Part shown: in pieces, positions 46,514-55,437 of the stretch
Position numbering within the stretch: the stretch's first letter is position 1
Layout of the letters: the number at the start of each line of letters is the position of its first letter
Source of the DNA: Bacillus subtilis
Lineage (GTDB): Bacteria > Pseudomonadota > Alphaproteobacteria > Rhizobiales > Rhizobiaceae
Reading direction: 5' to 3'
Length of the DNA: 64,000 nucleotides
Assembly: GCA_021733665.1 (NCBI GenBank)
Contig: JAHREI010000002.1
Coordinates: forward strand, 806,001-870,000
Translations under genes and position numbers: made by a program
Notes under the pieces: model-generated
What the model was told of the DNA's origin: nothing
The model's input: the letters and a program-made list of their open reading frames with translations, nothing else
Databases searched by the model: none

Positions 46514-47923
46514 ATGACGACTGCTCACGATATTCTGAAACTGATCTCTGACAACGACGTTAAATTCGTTGACCTGCGCTTTACCGATCCTAAAGGCAAG
46601 CTGCACCACGTCACTATGGATGTGGGCATGGTTGATGAAGAAATGTTTGCTGACGGCGTAATGTTCGACGCCTCTTCCATCGGCGGCTGGAAAGCTATCA
46701 ATGAATCCGACATGGTTCTGATGCCGGATCCTGCTTCCGCCCATATGGATCCGTTCTTTGCAGCTTCCACACTGGTTCTGCTTTGCGACATTCTTGATCC
46801 TGTTACTGGCGAAACCTACAACCGCGATCCGCGCGGCACTGCCAAGAAAGCAGAAGCCTATGTGAAATCGCTCGGTATCGGCGATACTGTTTTCATCGGT
46901 CCAGAAGCCGAATTCTTCATCTTCGACGATGTGAAATATAAGAACGATCCTTACAACACAGGTTTCAAGCTGGATTCCAACGAGCTGCCATCAAATGATG
47001 ACACCGATTACGAAACCGGCAATATGGGTCACCGTCCGCGCGTAAAAGGCGGCTATTTCCCTGTGCCGCCAATCGACAGCTGTCAGGATATGCGTTCCGA
47101 AATGCTCACAGTTCTCTCCGAAATGGGCGTAACTGTTGAAAAGCATCACCATGAAGTTGCTGCTGCCCAGCACGAACTCGGCGTGAAATTCGACACACTC
47201 GTCGCCAATGCTGACAAGATGCAGCTCTTCAAATATGTGGTTCACCAGACTGCAAACGCCTATGGTAAAACTGCAACCTTCATGCCTAAGCCGATCTTCG
47301 GCGACAACGGCTCGGGTATGCATGTTCACGTCTCGATCTGGAAAGACGGCAAACCAACTTTCGCCGGTAACGAATATGCCGGTTTGTCAGAAAGCTGCCT
47401 GTTCTTCATCGGCGGTGTGATCAAACATGCCAAAGCGCTGAATGCATTCTGCAACCCGTCAACCAACTCCTATAAGCGTCTGGTTCCGGGCTACGAAGCG
47501 CCTGTTCTGCTGGCCTACTCCGCCCGCAACCGTTCCGCTTCCTGCCGTATTCCGCTTGGCAATTCGCCTAAAGCAAAACGACTGGAAGTCCGCTTCCCGG
47601 ATCCGACAGCAAACCCTTACTACTGCTTTGCTGCCATCCTGATGGCCGGTCTTGACGGCATCAAGAACAAGATCCATCCGGGTCAGGCAATGGATAAAGA
47701 TCTCTATGATCTGCCAGCAAAAGAACTGAAGAAAATCCCGACTGTTTGCGGTAGCTTGCGTGAAGCGCTGCAGAGCCTCGACAAAGACCGCGCCTTCCTT
47801 AAAGCAGGCGATGTGTTCAGCGACGATCAGATCGACAGCTTCATCGAGCTGAAAATGCAGGAAGTCATGCGCTTTGAAATGGCTCCGCATCCGATCGAAT
47901 TCGACATGTACTATTCCTGCTAA
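46514..47923 (+). CDS. glnA: Glutamine synthetase type I
   Basis: 469 residues, GSI-beta type, assembling as a dodecamer and making glutamine from glutamate and ammonia. Motifs are '[16 protein letters not shown]' near residue 52, '[10 protein letters not shown]' near residue 129, '[14 protein letters not shown]' near residue 215, '[15 protein letters not shown]' near residue 264 and the adenylylation site '[10 protein letters not shown]' with its Tyr near residue 398. It is probably expressed from the glnB promoter under nitrogen control and ends at a strong terminator. Confidence 0.98.
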   Translation: MTTAHDILKLISDNDVKFVDLRFTDPKGKLHHVTMDVGMVDEEMFADGVMFDASSIGGWKAINESDMVLMPDPASAHMDPFFAASTLVLLCDILDPVTGETYNRDPRGTAKKAEAYVKSLGIGDTVFIGPEAEFFIFDDVKYKNDPYNTGFKLDSNELPSNDDTDYETGNMGHRPRVKGGYFPVPPIDSCQDMRSEMLTVLSEMGVTVEKHHHEVAAAQHELGVKFDTLVANADKMQLFKYVVHQTANAYGKTATFMPKPIFGDNGSGMHVHVSIWKDGKPTFAGNEYAGLSESCLFFIGGVIKHAKALNAFCNPSTNSYKRLVPGYEAPVLLAYSARNRSASCRIPLGNSPKAKRLEVRFPDPTANPYYCFAAILMAGLDGIKNKIHPGQAMDKDLYDLPAKELKKIPTVCGSLREALQSLDKDRAFLKAGDVFSDDQIDSFIELKMQEVMRFEMAPHPIEFDMYYSC

Positions 47924-47941
47924 TTTGTTCAGCAGAAAAAG

Positions 47942-47967
47942 AAACCCCGCCAATGGCGGGGTTTTTT
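47942..47967 (+). terminator. Terminator after glnA
   Basis: AAACCCCGCC/GGCGGGGTTT stem with loop AAT and a run of six T. Confidence 0.93.
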
Positions 47968-48041
47968 ATTACCCAATTACAAGTGAATCTAATTACCAGG
48001 CAATCCATGTAAAACACTGATTACTTTATATTTCACATAAT

Positions 48042-48080
48042 AAAAAAGCCGCTTCAGACAAGACTGAAGCGGCTTTCTTT
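48042..48080 (-). terminator. Terminator of the rluC-eamA-HAD-ATP12 unit
   Basis: 13-bp stem AAAGCCGCTTCAG/CTGAAGCGGCTTT with a 6-base loop and T run on the minus strand, 20 bases past the ATP12 stop. Confidence 0.9.
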
Positions 48081-48100
48081 TAATGTTTTCAAGGCGTGTT

Positions 48101-48901
48101 TTACAGCGCTTTGGCGATCATAACAGCAGCGCGGATTTCCTTCTCGCGCCATGCCCGGCGAGCCTGCGCCTCTTCATCCTCACCCCATTGTTCAATTGTC
48201 CAGTCTTCATCGACATGAGCAGCTTTCCATGCAGCATCCAGATCAACTGCACCTTTAAACAGTGCCAAACCGGTCACAGCTGAACCGCACAGCGTCGTCA
48301 TCACATGCAATGTGGCGAGTGCAATCGGGTCTGTCACCATACGCAGATGCGCACCAAAGGCGGCCAGTGCTTCACGCGGCTGCGCGATATGCATCAGCCC
48401 TTCGGTCACTTCAAAATTAGCGCCAAGTGTTGCCGCCCAATCCAGCAGCGGATCCCAGTTTTCACGCTGACGCTCAACCAGTTCCTTCGGACTGTCTGCA
48501 CGGTAGCAAAGCAAATCAGTACCGGCGAAACGCAGAATTTCTTCCTGCACCGCCTGCATTTCTGCCGCCACACCATCAATTGCCGTATTCACCAGACGGG
48601 TTGCCGGCATATCCTTCGGATCAATATGTGTATCCTGACGGGCGAATTCATCTGCCAAAATTTGTGCAGCAGCCTCAGTCGGCACCACCAGTTTGTTACG
48701 CAATGGCGTATTCACAAGCTTACCATCCAGAAGGACGGCAAAGCCGCCCGCTTCATAGGCACCTACTGATACATCCTTGTAAAAACGCTTTGGCAGCGGT
48801 GTCAGCATCTGTTTCTGTGCCCGGATAACCGGATCAGGATCAGACAGCATGGACTCATGGTCGAGCCGCGCCTGTTCGATATCTTCAAGAATATTGCGCA
48901 T
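48101..48901 (-). CDS. ATP12-family F1-ATPase assembly chaperone
   Basis: 266 residues. ATP12 proteins bind the free alpha subunit of F1-ATPase during assembly. Family features are 'PKRFYKDVSVGAYEAGGFAVLLDGK' (split near residue 37), 'VNTPLRNKLVVPT', 'DMPATRLVNTAIDGV' and 'ENWDPLLDWAATLGA'. It is the last gene of a minus-strand unit, 41 bases after the HAD gene. The zeta subunit encoded at 28 kb is a second F1-related factor in this window. Confidence 0.92.
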   Translation of the reverse strand: MRNILEDIEQARLDHESMLSDPDPVIRAQKQMLTPLPKRFYKDVSVGAYEAGGFAVLLDGKLVNTPLRNKLVVPTEAAAQILADEFARQDTHIDPKDMPATRLVNTAIDGVAAEMQAVQEEILRFAGTDLLCYRADSPKELVERQRENWDPLLDWAATLGANFEVTEGLMHIAQPREALAAFGAHLRMVTDPIALATLHVMTTLCGSAVTGLALFKGAVDLDAAWKAAHVDEDWTIEQWGEDEEAQARRAWREKEIRAAVMIAKAL

Positions 48902-48942
48902 GAAATTTCCTAAATATTCCGGCTCAAAACTCTTCCGCTCAA

Positions 48943-49596
48943 TCAGCGGGCGAGCTGAACCAACAAATCCGACGGATGATGCAAAATCGCACTGGCACCC
49001 GCTTCACTCAATCTCTCAGGCTTATGATAGCCCCAGTTCACACCGATTGCGGTCGCACCGGCGCTGCCTGCCATCATCATATCGTAAGTCGTATCACCGA
49101 TTACAAAGGTCTGCGACACATCGCAACCCGTCTCGTGGCAACATTCCAGCACCATTGCCGGATGCGGCTTAGACGGACAATCATCTGCGCAGCGTGATAC
49201 AAGAAAATGCGGTTCAAAGCCATGGCGCTCCATCACCGAGACCACACCACGACGGGATTTTCCTGTGACCATACCCAGTAAAATATCATCCTGCTGCGCC
49301 AAACCGTCAATTAAATCCGCAATCCCATCATACAAAGGTTCATCAAAATCCGCTTCCAACCGGATTTTGCGAAACTGCTGCTTGTATTGCTCAGTCAGAT
49401 GTTCAACCTCAGCGCCCATAGGAATGCCGGAAACCTGCGAAATTGCCAGATTGAGCGTCAGTCCGATAATTTCCTGTGTTTCATTGAGTTCCGGAATCCG
49501 CAAACCCGCGTTGGCAAAAGTCTCTGCCATACACCGATGAATAACGCCGCCGCTATTGACCAGTGTTCCGTCACAATCAAACAGCACCAGTTTCAT
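48943..49596 (-). CDS. HAD-superfamily hydrolase (phosphoglycolate-phosphatase-like)
   Basis: 217 residues, HAD-IA subfamily. Motif I 'LFDCDGTLVNSGG' near residue 4 with the nucleophile Asp, motif II 'GMVTGKSRRG' near residue 108, motif III Lys in 'SKPHP' and motif IV 'VIGDTTYDMMMA' near residue 167. The small-molecule phosphatase substrate is unknown. The start overlaps the stop of the eamA-type gene by four bases (ATGA), so translation is coupled. In relatives it sits between rluC and ATP12. Confidence 0.9.
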   Translation of the reverse strand: MKLVLFDCDGTLVNSGGVIHRCMAETFANAGLRIPELNETQEIIGLTLNLAISQVSGIPMGAEVEHLTEQYKQQFRKIRLEADFDEPLYDGIADLIDGLAQQDDILLGMVTGKSRRGVVSVMERHGFEPHFLVSRCADDCPSKPHPAMVLECCHETGCDVSQTFVIGDTTYDMMMAGSAGATAIGVNWGYHKPERLSEAGASAILHHPSDLLVQLAR

Positions 49597-50612
49597 GTTG
49601 TCGCTTTTTCCTGCAATGTTTTTGCCAGTTCGGCATTCTGCGCATCAAATTGCTGTGCAGCTTTGCGCACTGCAATACGTTGCGCATAATTGGCAATAAA
49701 TAACCCGCCTGCGATCAGACCAAGTGCTGCGAACAATTTCCAGCTCATAGGCTCGCCCAGCACCAAACCACTCATGATAACGCCGAAAGCCGGAATAAGC
49801 AGAGCGAAATTTGACAGCGCCGAAGCCGGATAACGACGGATCATCCAGAACCATAACGGATAAGTAAAGGCGACAATAAAGGCCGCCTGAAAGATGAAGG
49901 CAACATAAGTCAGCATCGTCGGATTACGCACCACATCGCCCATCAGCGAGCCAAAAGCAATCGGCACGATAGCGGCAATAACCAGCTGATAGAGCAGTGT
50001 CTTTTCCGGCGCTGCATCACTGAGCGTCGTTTTCTTGATCACCAGCGTTGTCGCCGCCCAGAAAATACTGGCCACAAGGCAAAGTAGATCGCCATAGATC
50101 GCATTCTCGCCCGGCATGGATAATTCATCGGACAGAACCAGCACCACGCCGCCAAAGGCGATAATCATCCCCACAATTGTCAGCGGACGAATACGCTCTC
50201 CGAGCAGAAAATGCGCTCCAATCGCCACCCAAAACGGCATCGTATTGATCATCAGCGTCGAACGGCCCGCACTGGTAAAATCCAGTCCGGCAAAAATCAG
50301 CACAAATTCGAGACCGAACAGAATTCCAATTGCCAGCCCCGGTATCAGCGTTTTGTCACGCTGAAACAAAGTGATGCCGCGATATTGGCACCAGAGAAAA
50401 ACCAGCAAGCCACCAACAAAAGAACGCGCCGCCGCCATATACATCGGGTTGAAGCCCTGATTGCCGATTTTAATGGCAACCTGATTCATCCCCCAACTCA
50501 CACAGATGAATAACATCAGCGCCACGCCCATTGTATCAATGGTTGCGCGGCGCTCATATCCTGCTACCACCTGCGCCGTTACCGGCACTGCGTTCCCTGC
50601 TAGCTTACCCAT
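49593..50612 (-). CDS. EamA/DMT-family transporter
   Basis: 339 residues with ten hydrophobic segments in two EamA repeats, preceded by about 27 polar residues. The start may instead be the Met at residue 28 ('MGVALMLFICVSWGMNQVAIK', split). Typical features are 'SAGRSTLMINTMPFWVAIGAHFLLGERI' (split near residue 114) and 'SALSNFALLIPAFGVIMSGLVLGEPM' (split near residue 257). The substrate is unknown. The C-terminus has a charged tail of about 25 residues. It overlaps the HAD gene and follows rluC by 63 bases. Confidence 0.88.
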   Translation of the reverse strand: MGKLAGNAVPVTAQVVAGYERRATIDTMGVALMLFICVSWGMNQVAIKIGNQGFNPMYMAAARSFVGGLLVFLWCQYRGITLFQRDKTLIPGLAIGILFGLEFVLIFAGLDFTSAGRSTLMINTMPFWVAIGAHFLLGERIRPLTIVGMIIAFGGVVLVLSDELSMPGENAIYGDLLCLVASIFWAATTLVIKKTTLSDAAPEKTLLYQLVIAAIVPIAFGSLMGDVVRNPTMLTYVAFIFQAAFIVAFTYPLWFWMIRRYPASALSNFALLIPAFGVIMSGLVLGEPMSWKLFAALGLIAGGLFIANYAQRIAVRKAAQQFDAQNAELAKTLQEKATT

Positions 50613-50675
50613 TTTATCCCCGTATCAAGCGCAATGCGGCCGGTTTACCGGCTCTGTTATTGAAGCTTAACTTTG

Positions 50676-51659
50676 TCAGTCCTGTTCAGCATCCGCGTCG
50701 AAACCAAGCAGGTTCCACGACTGCACCATATGCGGCGGAATTGGTGCAGAAACATCAATCATACCGCCACCCGGATTAGGAATACGGATACGACGCGCAT
50801 GAAGATGCAAACGGTTCTGAACGCCGCCCGGGAAATCCCAGTTAATATCAGCTTCAAAATATTTCGGATCGCCAATGATCGGGTGTCCGATATGCAGCGC
50901 ATGCACACGCAACTGATGGGTACGACCGGTATAAGGCTCCATCTCCAGCCATGACAGGTTCTGACCGGCGGTTTCCAGCACGCGATAGAACGATACGGCG
51001 TGATCGGAATCCGGCTCACCATGCTGGCAAACGCGCATACGGTCGCCATCCGGTGTACTGTCTTTCACCAGCCATGTGGAGATTTTGTTCTCGCGCTTGC
51101 GCGGTACGCCCTTCACCAGAGCCCAATAGGTTTTTTTGGTATCGCGCTCACGGAATGCCTTGGTCAGCGCCTGTGCAGCACCACGGGTTTTAGCCACCAC
51201 CAGAACACCGGAAGTATCACGGTCAAGACGGTGTACCAGACGCGGCTTCTCGCCTTTTTTATTGCGCCATGCTTCCAGCATCGAATCGACACTGCGCACT
51301 ACGCCGGAACCGCCCTGTACAGCCAGGCCGGAAGGTTTATTAAACACATAGACTTTCTCATTCTCAAAAATCAGCATTTTCTTGAGAACATCACCATCAT
51401 TCTGATTACGAATGGTCTTACCGGTCAGCGGTGCATTGTCTTCTTTTTCATCAAGGCCAAGCGGCGGAATACGCACAGACTGACCGACCTGCAAGCGGCT
51501 GTCTGCTTTTGCACGCCCGCCGTCAACACGGATCTGGCCGGAACGCAGCAGTTTCTGCAAATGCCCGAAGCCCAAGCCCGGAAAATGCACTTTGAACCAG
51601 CGATCAAGGCGCATGCCTGTTTCGTCTGCATCTACAGTTTTAAGTTCTACGCCAGCCAT
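50676..51659 (-). CDS. rluC: 23S rRNA pseudouridine synthase, RluC/RluD type
   Basis: 327 residues. An N-terminal S4 RNA-binding domain ('HLQKLLRSGQIRVDGGRAKAD', split, near residue 36) precedes the catalytic RluA-type domain with 'VHRLDRDTSGVLVVAK' near residue 141 (catalytic Asp) and 'PYTGRTHQLRVHALHIGHPIIGD' (split near residue 235). The RluC assignment over RluD is from the neighbour pattern rluC-HAD-ATP12. It is the first gene of the minus-strand unit. Confidence 0.9.
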   Translation of the reverse strand: MAGVELKTVDADETGMRLDRWFKVHFPGLGFGHLQKLLRSGQIRVDGGRAKADSRLQVGQSVRIPPLGLDEKEDNAPLTGKTIRNQNDGDVLKKMLIFENEKVYVFNKPSGLAVQGGSGVVRSVDSMLEAWRNKKGEKPRLVHRLDRDTSGVLVVAKTRGAAQALTKAFRERDTKKTYWALVKGVPRKRENKISTWLVKDSTPDGDRMRVCQHGEPDSDHAVSFYRVLETAGQNLSWLEMEPYTGRTHQLRVHALHIGHPIIGDPKYFEADINWDFPGGVQNRLHLHARRIRIPNPGGGMIDVSAPIPPHMVQSWNLLGFDADAEQD

Positions 51660-52177
51660 ATTTATTTAATTCCGCTAAAATTCGAGAGGCACATTACAGC
51701 GGCAAAATCTGATGCCAGCCATACAGCCTATATAATCTGAAATAAGCTCCTAGAGCATTTCGTCACCAAATGGAAACATTAGATGACATTACAGCCGTGC
51801 AGAACATCTTTTCTGCAAAGACGTGTCCTGCCTGCAAGTAAAACCGACAAACACACAGTTTTTGATTCAATGCAGGAGTTTATCGTGACAAACGCTTAAA
51901 AACACTGGATTTTCACCGATTGTTAAACGCAATTAAATTTCCTGACCACAAGCAATAATTCAGCTTTATCAGTCAGTTACTGTAAACTATCACAGTAGGT
52001 TACAAATGGTTGTAATTTATGGTCAGTTTAGCACTTAAATTGCCACTTATGGACACCAATTTTCATTGCAGTTTCCGGCAATCAGGATCATGTTCCCGCT
52101 GCCGCTAAACATTTGTTTTTCTGACCGCAATCTGACTGGCGGATATAATTCGGTCAGACATTATACCGGAGTGGCCC
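51660..52177. other. Intergenic between divergent rluC and ndvA
   Basis: 518 bases. It holds the possible repeat at 51751-51898 and the two divergent promoter regions. No gene is evident. Confidence 0.5.
51751..51898. repeat. Possible diverged family-2 repeat
   Basis: Begins TAGAGCATTTCGTCACCA and ends with the partial inverted counterpart TATCGTGACAAACGCTTA, so the ends read TAGAGCATTTCGTCAC and TAAGCGTTTGTCAC inward. This recalls the TAGAGC ends of the element at 11156-11264, but the interiors differ. Confidence 0.35.
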
Positions 52178-53974
52178 GTGTCTATTGTGCGCATTTACTG
52201 GAGATCCCTGCAATATCTCTCAGCCGAGAGAACAGCGACAGCACTGATCGTGCTGGCGAATATTGCGCTTGGCGTGATCACCATTTTTGAGCCTGTCCTT
52301 TTTGGTCGGGTCATTGATGCGATTTCACAAAAAACAGTAATCATTCCGACACTCGCTCTCTGGGCTGCTCTCGGCGTATTCAATATTATCGCTGTGGTGC
52401 TGGTCGCCCGTGGCGCTGACCGGCTGGCCCATAAGCGCCGCCTCGGCGTTCTGACCAAGAGCTATGAAGGCATCATCACCATGCCCTTAGCTTGGCATCA
52501 GCAGCGCGGCACATCCAACGCATTGCACACGCTGATCCGTGCGACAGACACGCTGTTTACGCTGTGGCTGGAATTCATGCGCAACCACCTGACCACAGTT
52601 GTGGCACTGGCTGTGCTGATCCCGACCGCGCTGAGCATGGATGCTCGTCTGACACTGGTTTTGATGGTACTGGGTGCGATTTATGTGATGATCGGCCAGC
52701 TGGTTATTCAGAAGACCAAAGATGGTCAGGCAGCCGTTGAGCGCCACCACCACAAAGTTTTTGAACATATCAGCGATACAATCAGCAATATTTCTGTTCT
52801 GCAGAGCTATAACCGTATCAATGCGGAAGCCTCTGCCCTGCGTGACTACACGGCAACTCTGGAAAAAACCCAACGTCCGGTGCTGAACTGGTGGGCACTG
52901 GCCAGCGGTCTGAACCGCATGGCCTCCACCATTTCCATGGTAATCGTGCTGCTGATCGGTGCCTATCTGGTATCGAAAGGGCAGTTGCGCGTTGGTGAAG
53001 TGATTACCTTTATCGGCTTTGCCCAGCTGATGATCGGTCGTCTTGACCAGATCAGCAACTTCATCAATCAGACTGCTTCCTCCCGTGCGAAACTCGAAGA
53101 GTTCTTCGCTATGGAAGATGCTGTGGCCACGCATGAAGAGCCGGAAGCTGCCAATGACCTGAAAAACGTGCAGGGTGAAGTTGTCTTCGACAAAGTGACC
53201 TATGAGTTCCGCAATTCCGGTCAGGGTGTCTACGATATTTCCTTTACAGCCAAGGCTGGCCAGACTGTGGCTATTGTCGGCCCGACAGGTGCCGGTAAAA
53301 CCACACTGATCAATCTGCTGCAGCGCGTTTATGATCCTGTCGCCGGTCAGATTTCCATTGACGGTACAGACACACGCAATGTCAGCCGCTCGTCGCTGCG
53401 TAAAGCTATGGCAACAGTGTTTCAGGATGCCGGTATGTTCAACCGCTCGATTGAGGAGAATATCCGTATCGGTGCGGATGATGCGACCAATGAAGAAGTT
53501 CATGCAGCTGCAAAAGCTGCTGCTGCCCATGACTTCATTCTGGCGAAAAGCGAAGGTTATGACACGGTTGCCGGTGAGCGCGGTTCACAGCTTTCCGGCG
53601 GTGAGCGTCAGCGTCTGGCAATTGCCCGCGCTATCCTTAAAGATGCACCTATTCTGGTGCTCGATGAGGCAACCTCTGCGCTCGACGTGGAAACCGAAAG
53701 CATGGTCAAGCAAGCTATCGATGATCTGAGTTCTGACCGCACAACTTTCATCATCGCGCACCGTCTTTCCACTGTGCGCAATGCTGATCTGGTGCTGTTC
53801 CTTGATAAGGGGCACATCATTGAAAGCGGCAGCTTCAATGAACTGGCAGCCAAAGGCGGTCGTTTTGCCTCACTGCTGCGTGCAGGCGGCCTGATGGCGG
53901 AAGAAGCTGAACTGACAAATGACATTGATGAAAACAGCAATGTCACGCGGTTCCCGTCCAAAGCAACAGCATAA
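52178..53974 (+). CDS. ndvA: Cyclic beta-1,2-glucan exporter (ABC transporter NdvA/ChvA/Cgt)
   Basis: 598 residues, a fused permease-ATPase half transporter that exports cyclic beta-1,2-glucan to the periplasm. An ABC exporter membrane domain with about six segments occupies residues 20-310, with the hallmark 'MPLAWHQQRGTSNALHTLIRA' (split near residue 104) and 'LWLEFMRNHL'. The ATPase has Walker A 'GPTGAGKTT' near residue 368, signature 'LSGGERQRLAIARAI' near residue 470 and Walker B 'ILVLDEATSALD'. The start is GTG at 52178 behind CGGAG. The glucan synthase gene (ndvB/chvB/cgs) is not in the window. Confidence 0.94.
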   Translation: MSIVRIYWRSLQYLSAERTATALIVLANIALGVITIFEPVLFGRVIDAISQKTVIIPTLALWAALGVFNIIAVVLVARGADRLAHKRRLGVLTKSYEGIITMPLAWHQQRGTSNALHTLIRATDTLFTLWLEFMRNHLTTVVALAVLIPTALSMDARLTLVLMVLGAIYVMIGQLVIQKTKDGQAAVERHHHKVFEHISDTISNISVLQSYNRINAEASALRDYTATLEKTQRPVLNWWALASGLNRMASTISMVIVLLIGAYLVSKGQLRVGEVITFIGFAQLMIGRLDQISNFINQTASSRAKLEEFFAMEDAVATHEEPEAANDLKNVQGEVVFDKVTYEFRNSGQGVYDISFTAKAGQTVAIVGPTGAGKTTLINLLQRVYDPVAGQISIDGTDTRNVSRSSLRKAMATVFQDAGMFNRSIEENIRIGADDATNEEVHAAAKAAAAHDFILAKSEGYDTVAGERGSQLSGGERQRLAIARAILKDAPILVLDEATSALDVETESMVKQAIDDLSSDRTTFIIAHRLSTVRNADLVLFLDKGHIIESGSFNELAAKGGRFASLLRAGGLMAEEAELTNDIDENSNVTRFPSKATA

Positions 53975-53994
53975 GCGCTCTGAATCTAAAAATG

Positions 53995-54024
53995 ATAAAA
54001 CCCGGCTAACCACCGGGTTTTATT
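53995..54024. terminator. Terminator between ndvA and rarA
   Basis: AAAACCCGG/CCGGGTTTT stem with a 7-base loop; usable in both directions for convergent ndvA and rarA. Confidence 0.88.
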
Positions 54025-54038
54025 GTAATTATGCGAGA

Positions 54039-55352
54039 TTATTTTTGATTACGTTCAATCCGTAATTTCGCCCAATAATCAAGGCGCTTACGAATATCCC
54101 GCTCAAAACCACGCTCCGGCGGATCGTAATATTGCTGGCGCCCCATTTTTTCAGGGAAATAATTCTGTCCTGAAAATGCATCCGGTTCATCGTGATCATA
54201 CCGGTAGCCCTCATTATAGCCCTCATCGCGCATCAGCTTGGTTGGTGCGTTGAGAATATGCTTCGGCGGCAGCAGAGAGCCGTTTTCTCTGGCAGCGTGT
54301 CTCGCTGCTTTATAGGCCATATAAACACCGTTAGATTTCGGCGCAGTTGCCAGATAGACGCAAGCCTGCGCCAGTGCCAGCTCTCCTTCCGGTGATCCGA
54401 GATAATCATAGGCATCTTTGGCAGCATTACAAATGACAAGCGCCTGCGGGTCGGCAAGGCCGATATCCTCAACTGCCATACGCACCAAACGGCGTCCGAG
54501 ATAAAGCGGGTCCTCACCGGCATCAAACATCCGGCTGAGATAATAGAGTGCCGCATCAGGGTCAGAGCCGCGTACAGACTTATGCAGTGCCGAAATCAGA
54601 TTATAGTGCCCGTCCTGCCCTTTGTCATAGACCGGTGCACGACGCTGAACGATGTCCTGCAGCTGTTCAGCGGTAAACACTTCGCCCAGTCTTGCCGCAC
54701 GCCAGACTTCCTCAGCGAGCGTTAGCGCCGCACGACCATCGCCATCTGCCATACGCACCAGACTGGCACGGGCATCTGCATCAAGCGGCAATGGCTTTTG
54801 CTCCACCTCTTCCGCTCTGGCAAGCAAAGTGGTGATGCTGTTCTCATCATGTGGCTTGAAGGTCAAAACCCGCGCACGGGACAACAGAGCAGCATTGAGT
54901 TCAAAAGACGGGTTCTCAGTCGTCGCACCGATCAATACGACAGTGCCATCTTCCATCACCGGAAGAAAGCTATCCTGCTGCGCACGGTTGAAGCGATGTA
55001 TCTCATCGACAAACAGTAATGTCTGGCGGCCGGACATGCGCCGCGCCCTTGCCGTTTCAAAAACTTTCTTGAGATCGGCAACACCGGAGAAAATTGCCGA
55101 GATTTGCTCGAATGCTAAATCCGTATGACCAGCCAGCAAACGCGCGATGGTCGTCTTGCCTGTTCCGGGAGGCCCCCAGAAAATCATAGAGCCGAGACTG
55201 CCAGCGGCAATCATACGGGAGAGAATCCCCTGTTCGCCGGTCAGATGCTCCTGCCCTGTAACCTCGCTTAAAGATCGCGGGCGCAAACGATCTGCCAGCG
55301 GACGGTTACGATCAGCCAATGGATCCGGCGCAGAAGAAAATAAATCACTCAT
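54039..55352 (-). CDS. rarA: Replication-associated recombination protein A (AAA ATPase)
   Basis: 437 residues, RarA/MgsA family, acting at stalled replication forks. Walker A 'GPPGTGKTTIARL' near residue 61, Walker B 'LLFVDEIHRFNRAQQD' near residue 112 and sensor 1 'IGATTENPSFELN' near residue 138. The C-terminal tetramerisation region has 'GSDPDAALYYLSRMFDAGEDP' (split near residue 268). It lies 85 bases after the DegP-type gene on the same strand. Confidence 0.95.
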   Translation of the reverse strand: MSDLFSSAPDPLADRNRPLADRLRPRSLSEVTGQEHLTGEQGILSRMIAAGSLGSMIFWGPPGTGKTTIARLLAGHTDLAFEQISAIFSGVADLKKVFETARARRMSGRQTLLFVDEIHRFNRAQQDSFLPVMEDGTVVLIGATTENPSFELNAALLSRARVLTFKPHDENSITTLLARAEEVEQKPLPLDADARASLVRMADGDGRAALTLAEEVWRAARLGEVFTAEQLQDIVQRRAPVYDKGQDGHYNLISALHKSVRGSDPDAALYYLSRMFDAGEDPLYLGRRLVRMAVEDIGLADPQALVICNAAKDAYDYLGSPEGELALAQACVYLATAPKSNGVYMAYKAARHAARENGSLLPPKHILNAPTKLMRDEGYNEGYRYDHDEPDAFSGQNYFPEKMGRQQYYDPPERGFERDIRKRLDYWAKLRIERNQK

Positions 55353-55437
55353 AGCAACAGGCCGGATTGCTTTCGCAAACCGGCCTCCCCGTTTCAGTTA
55401 TACACAACCGGCTTCAGAGAAACCGGTGTGATAAAAA

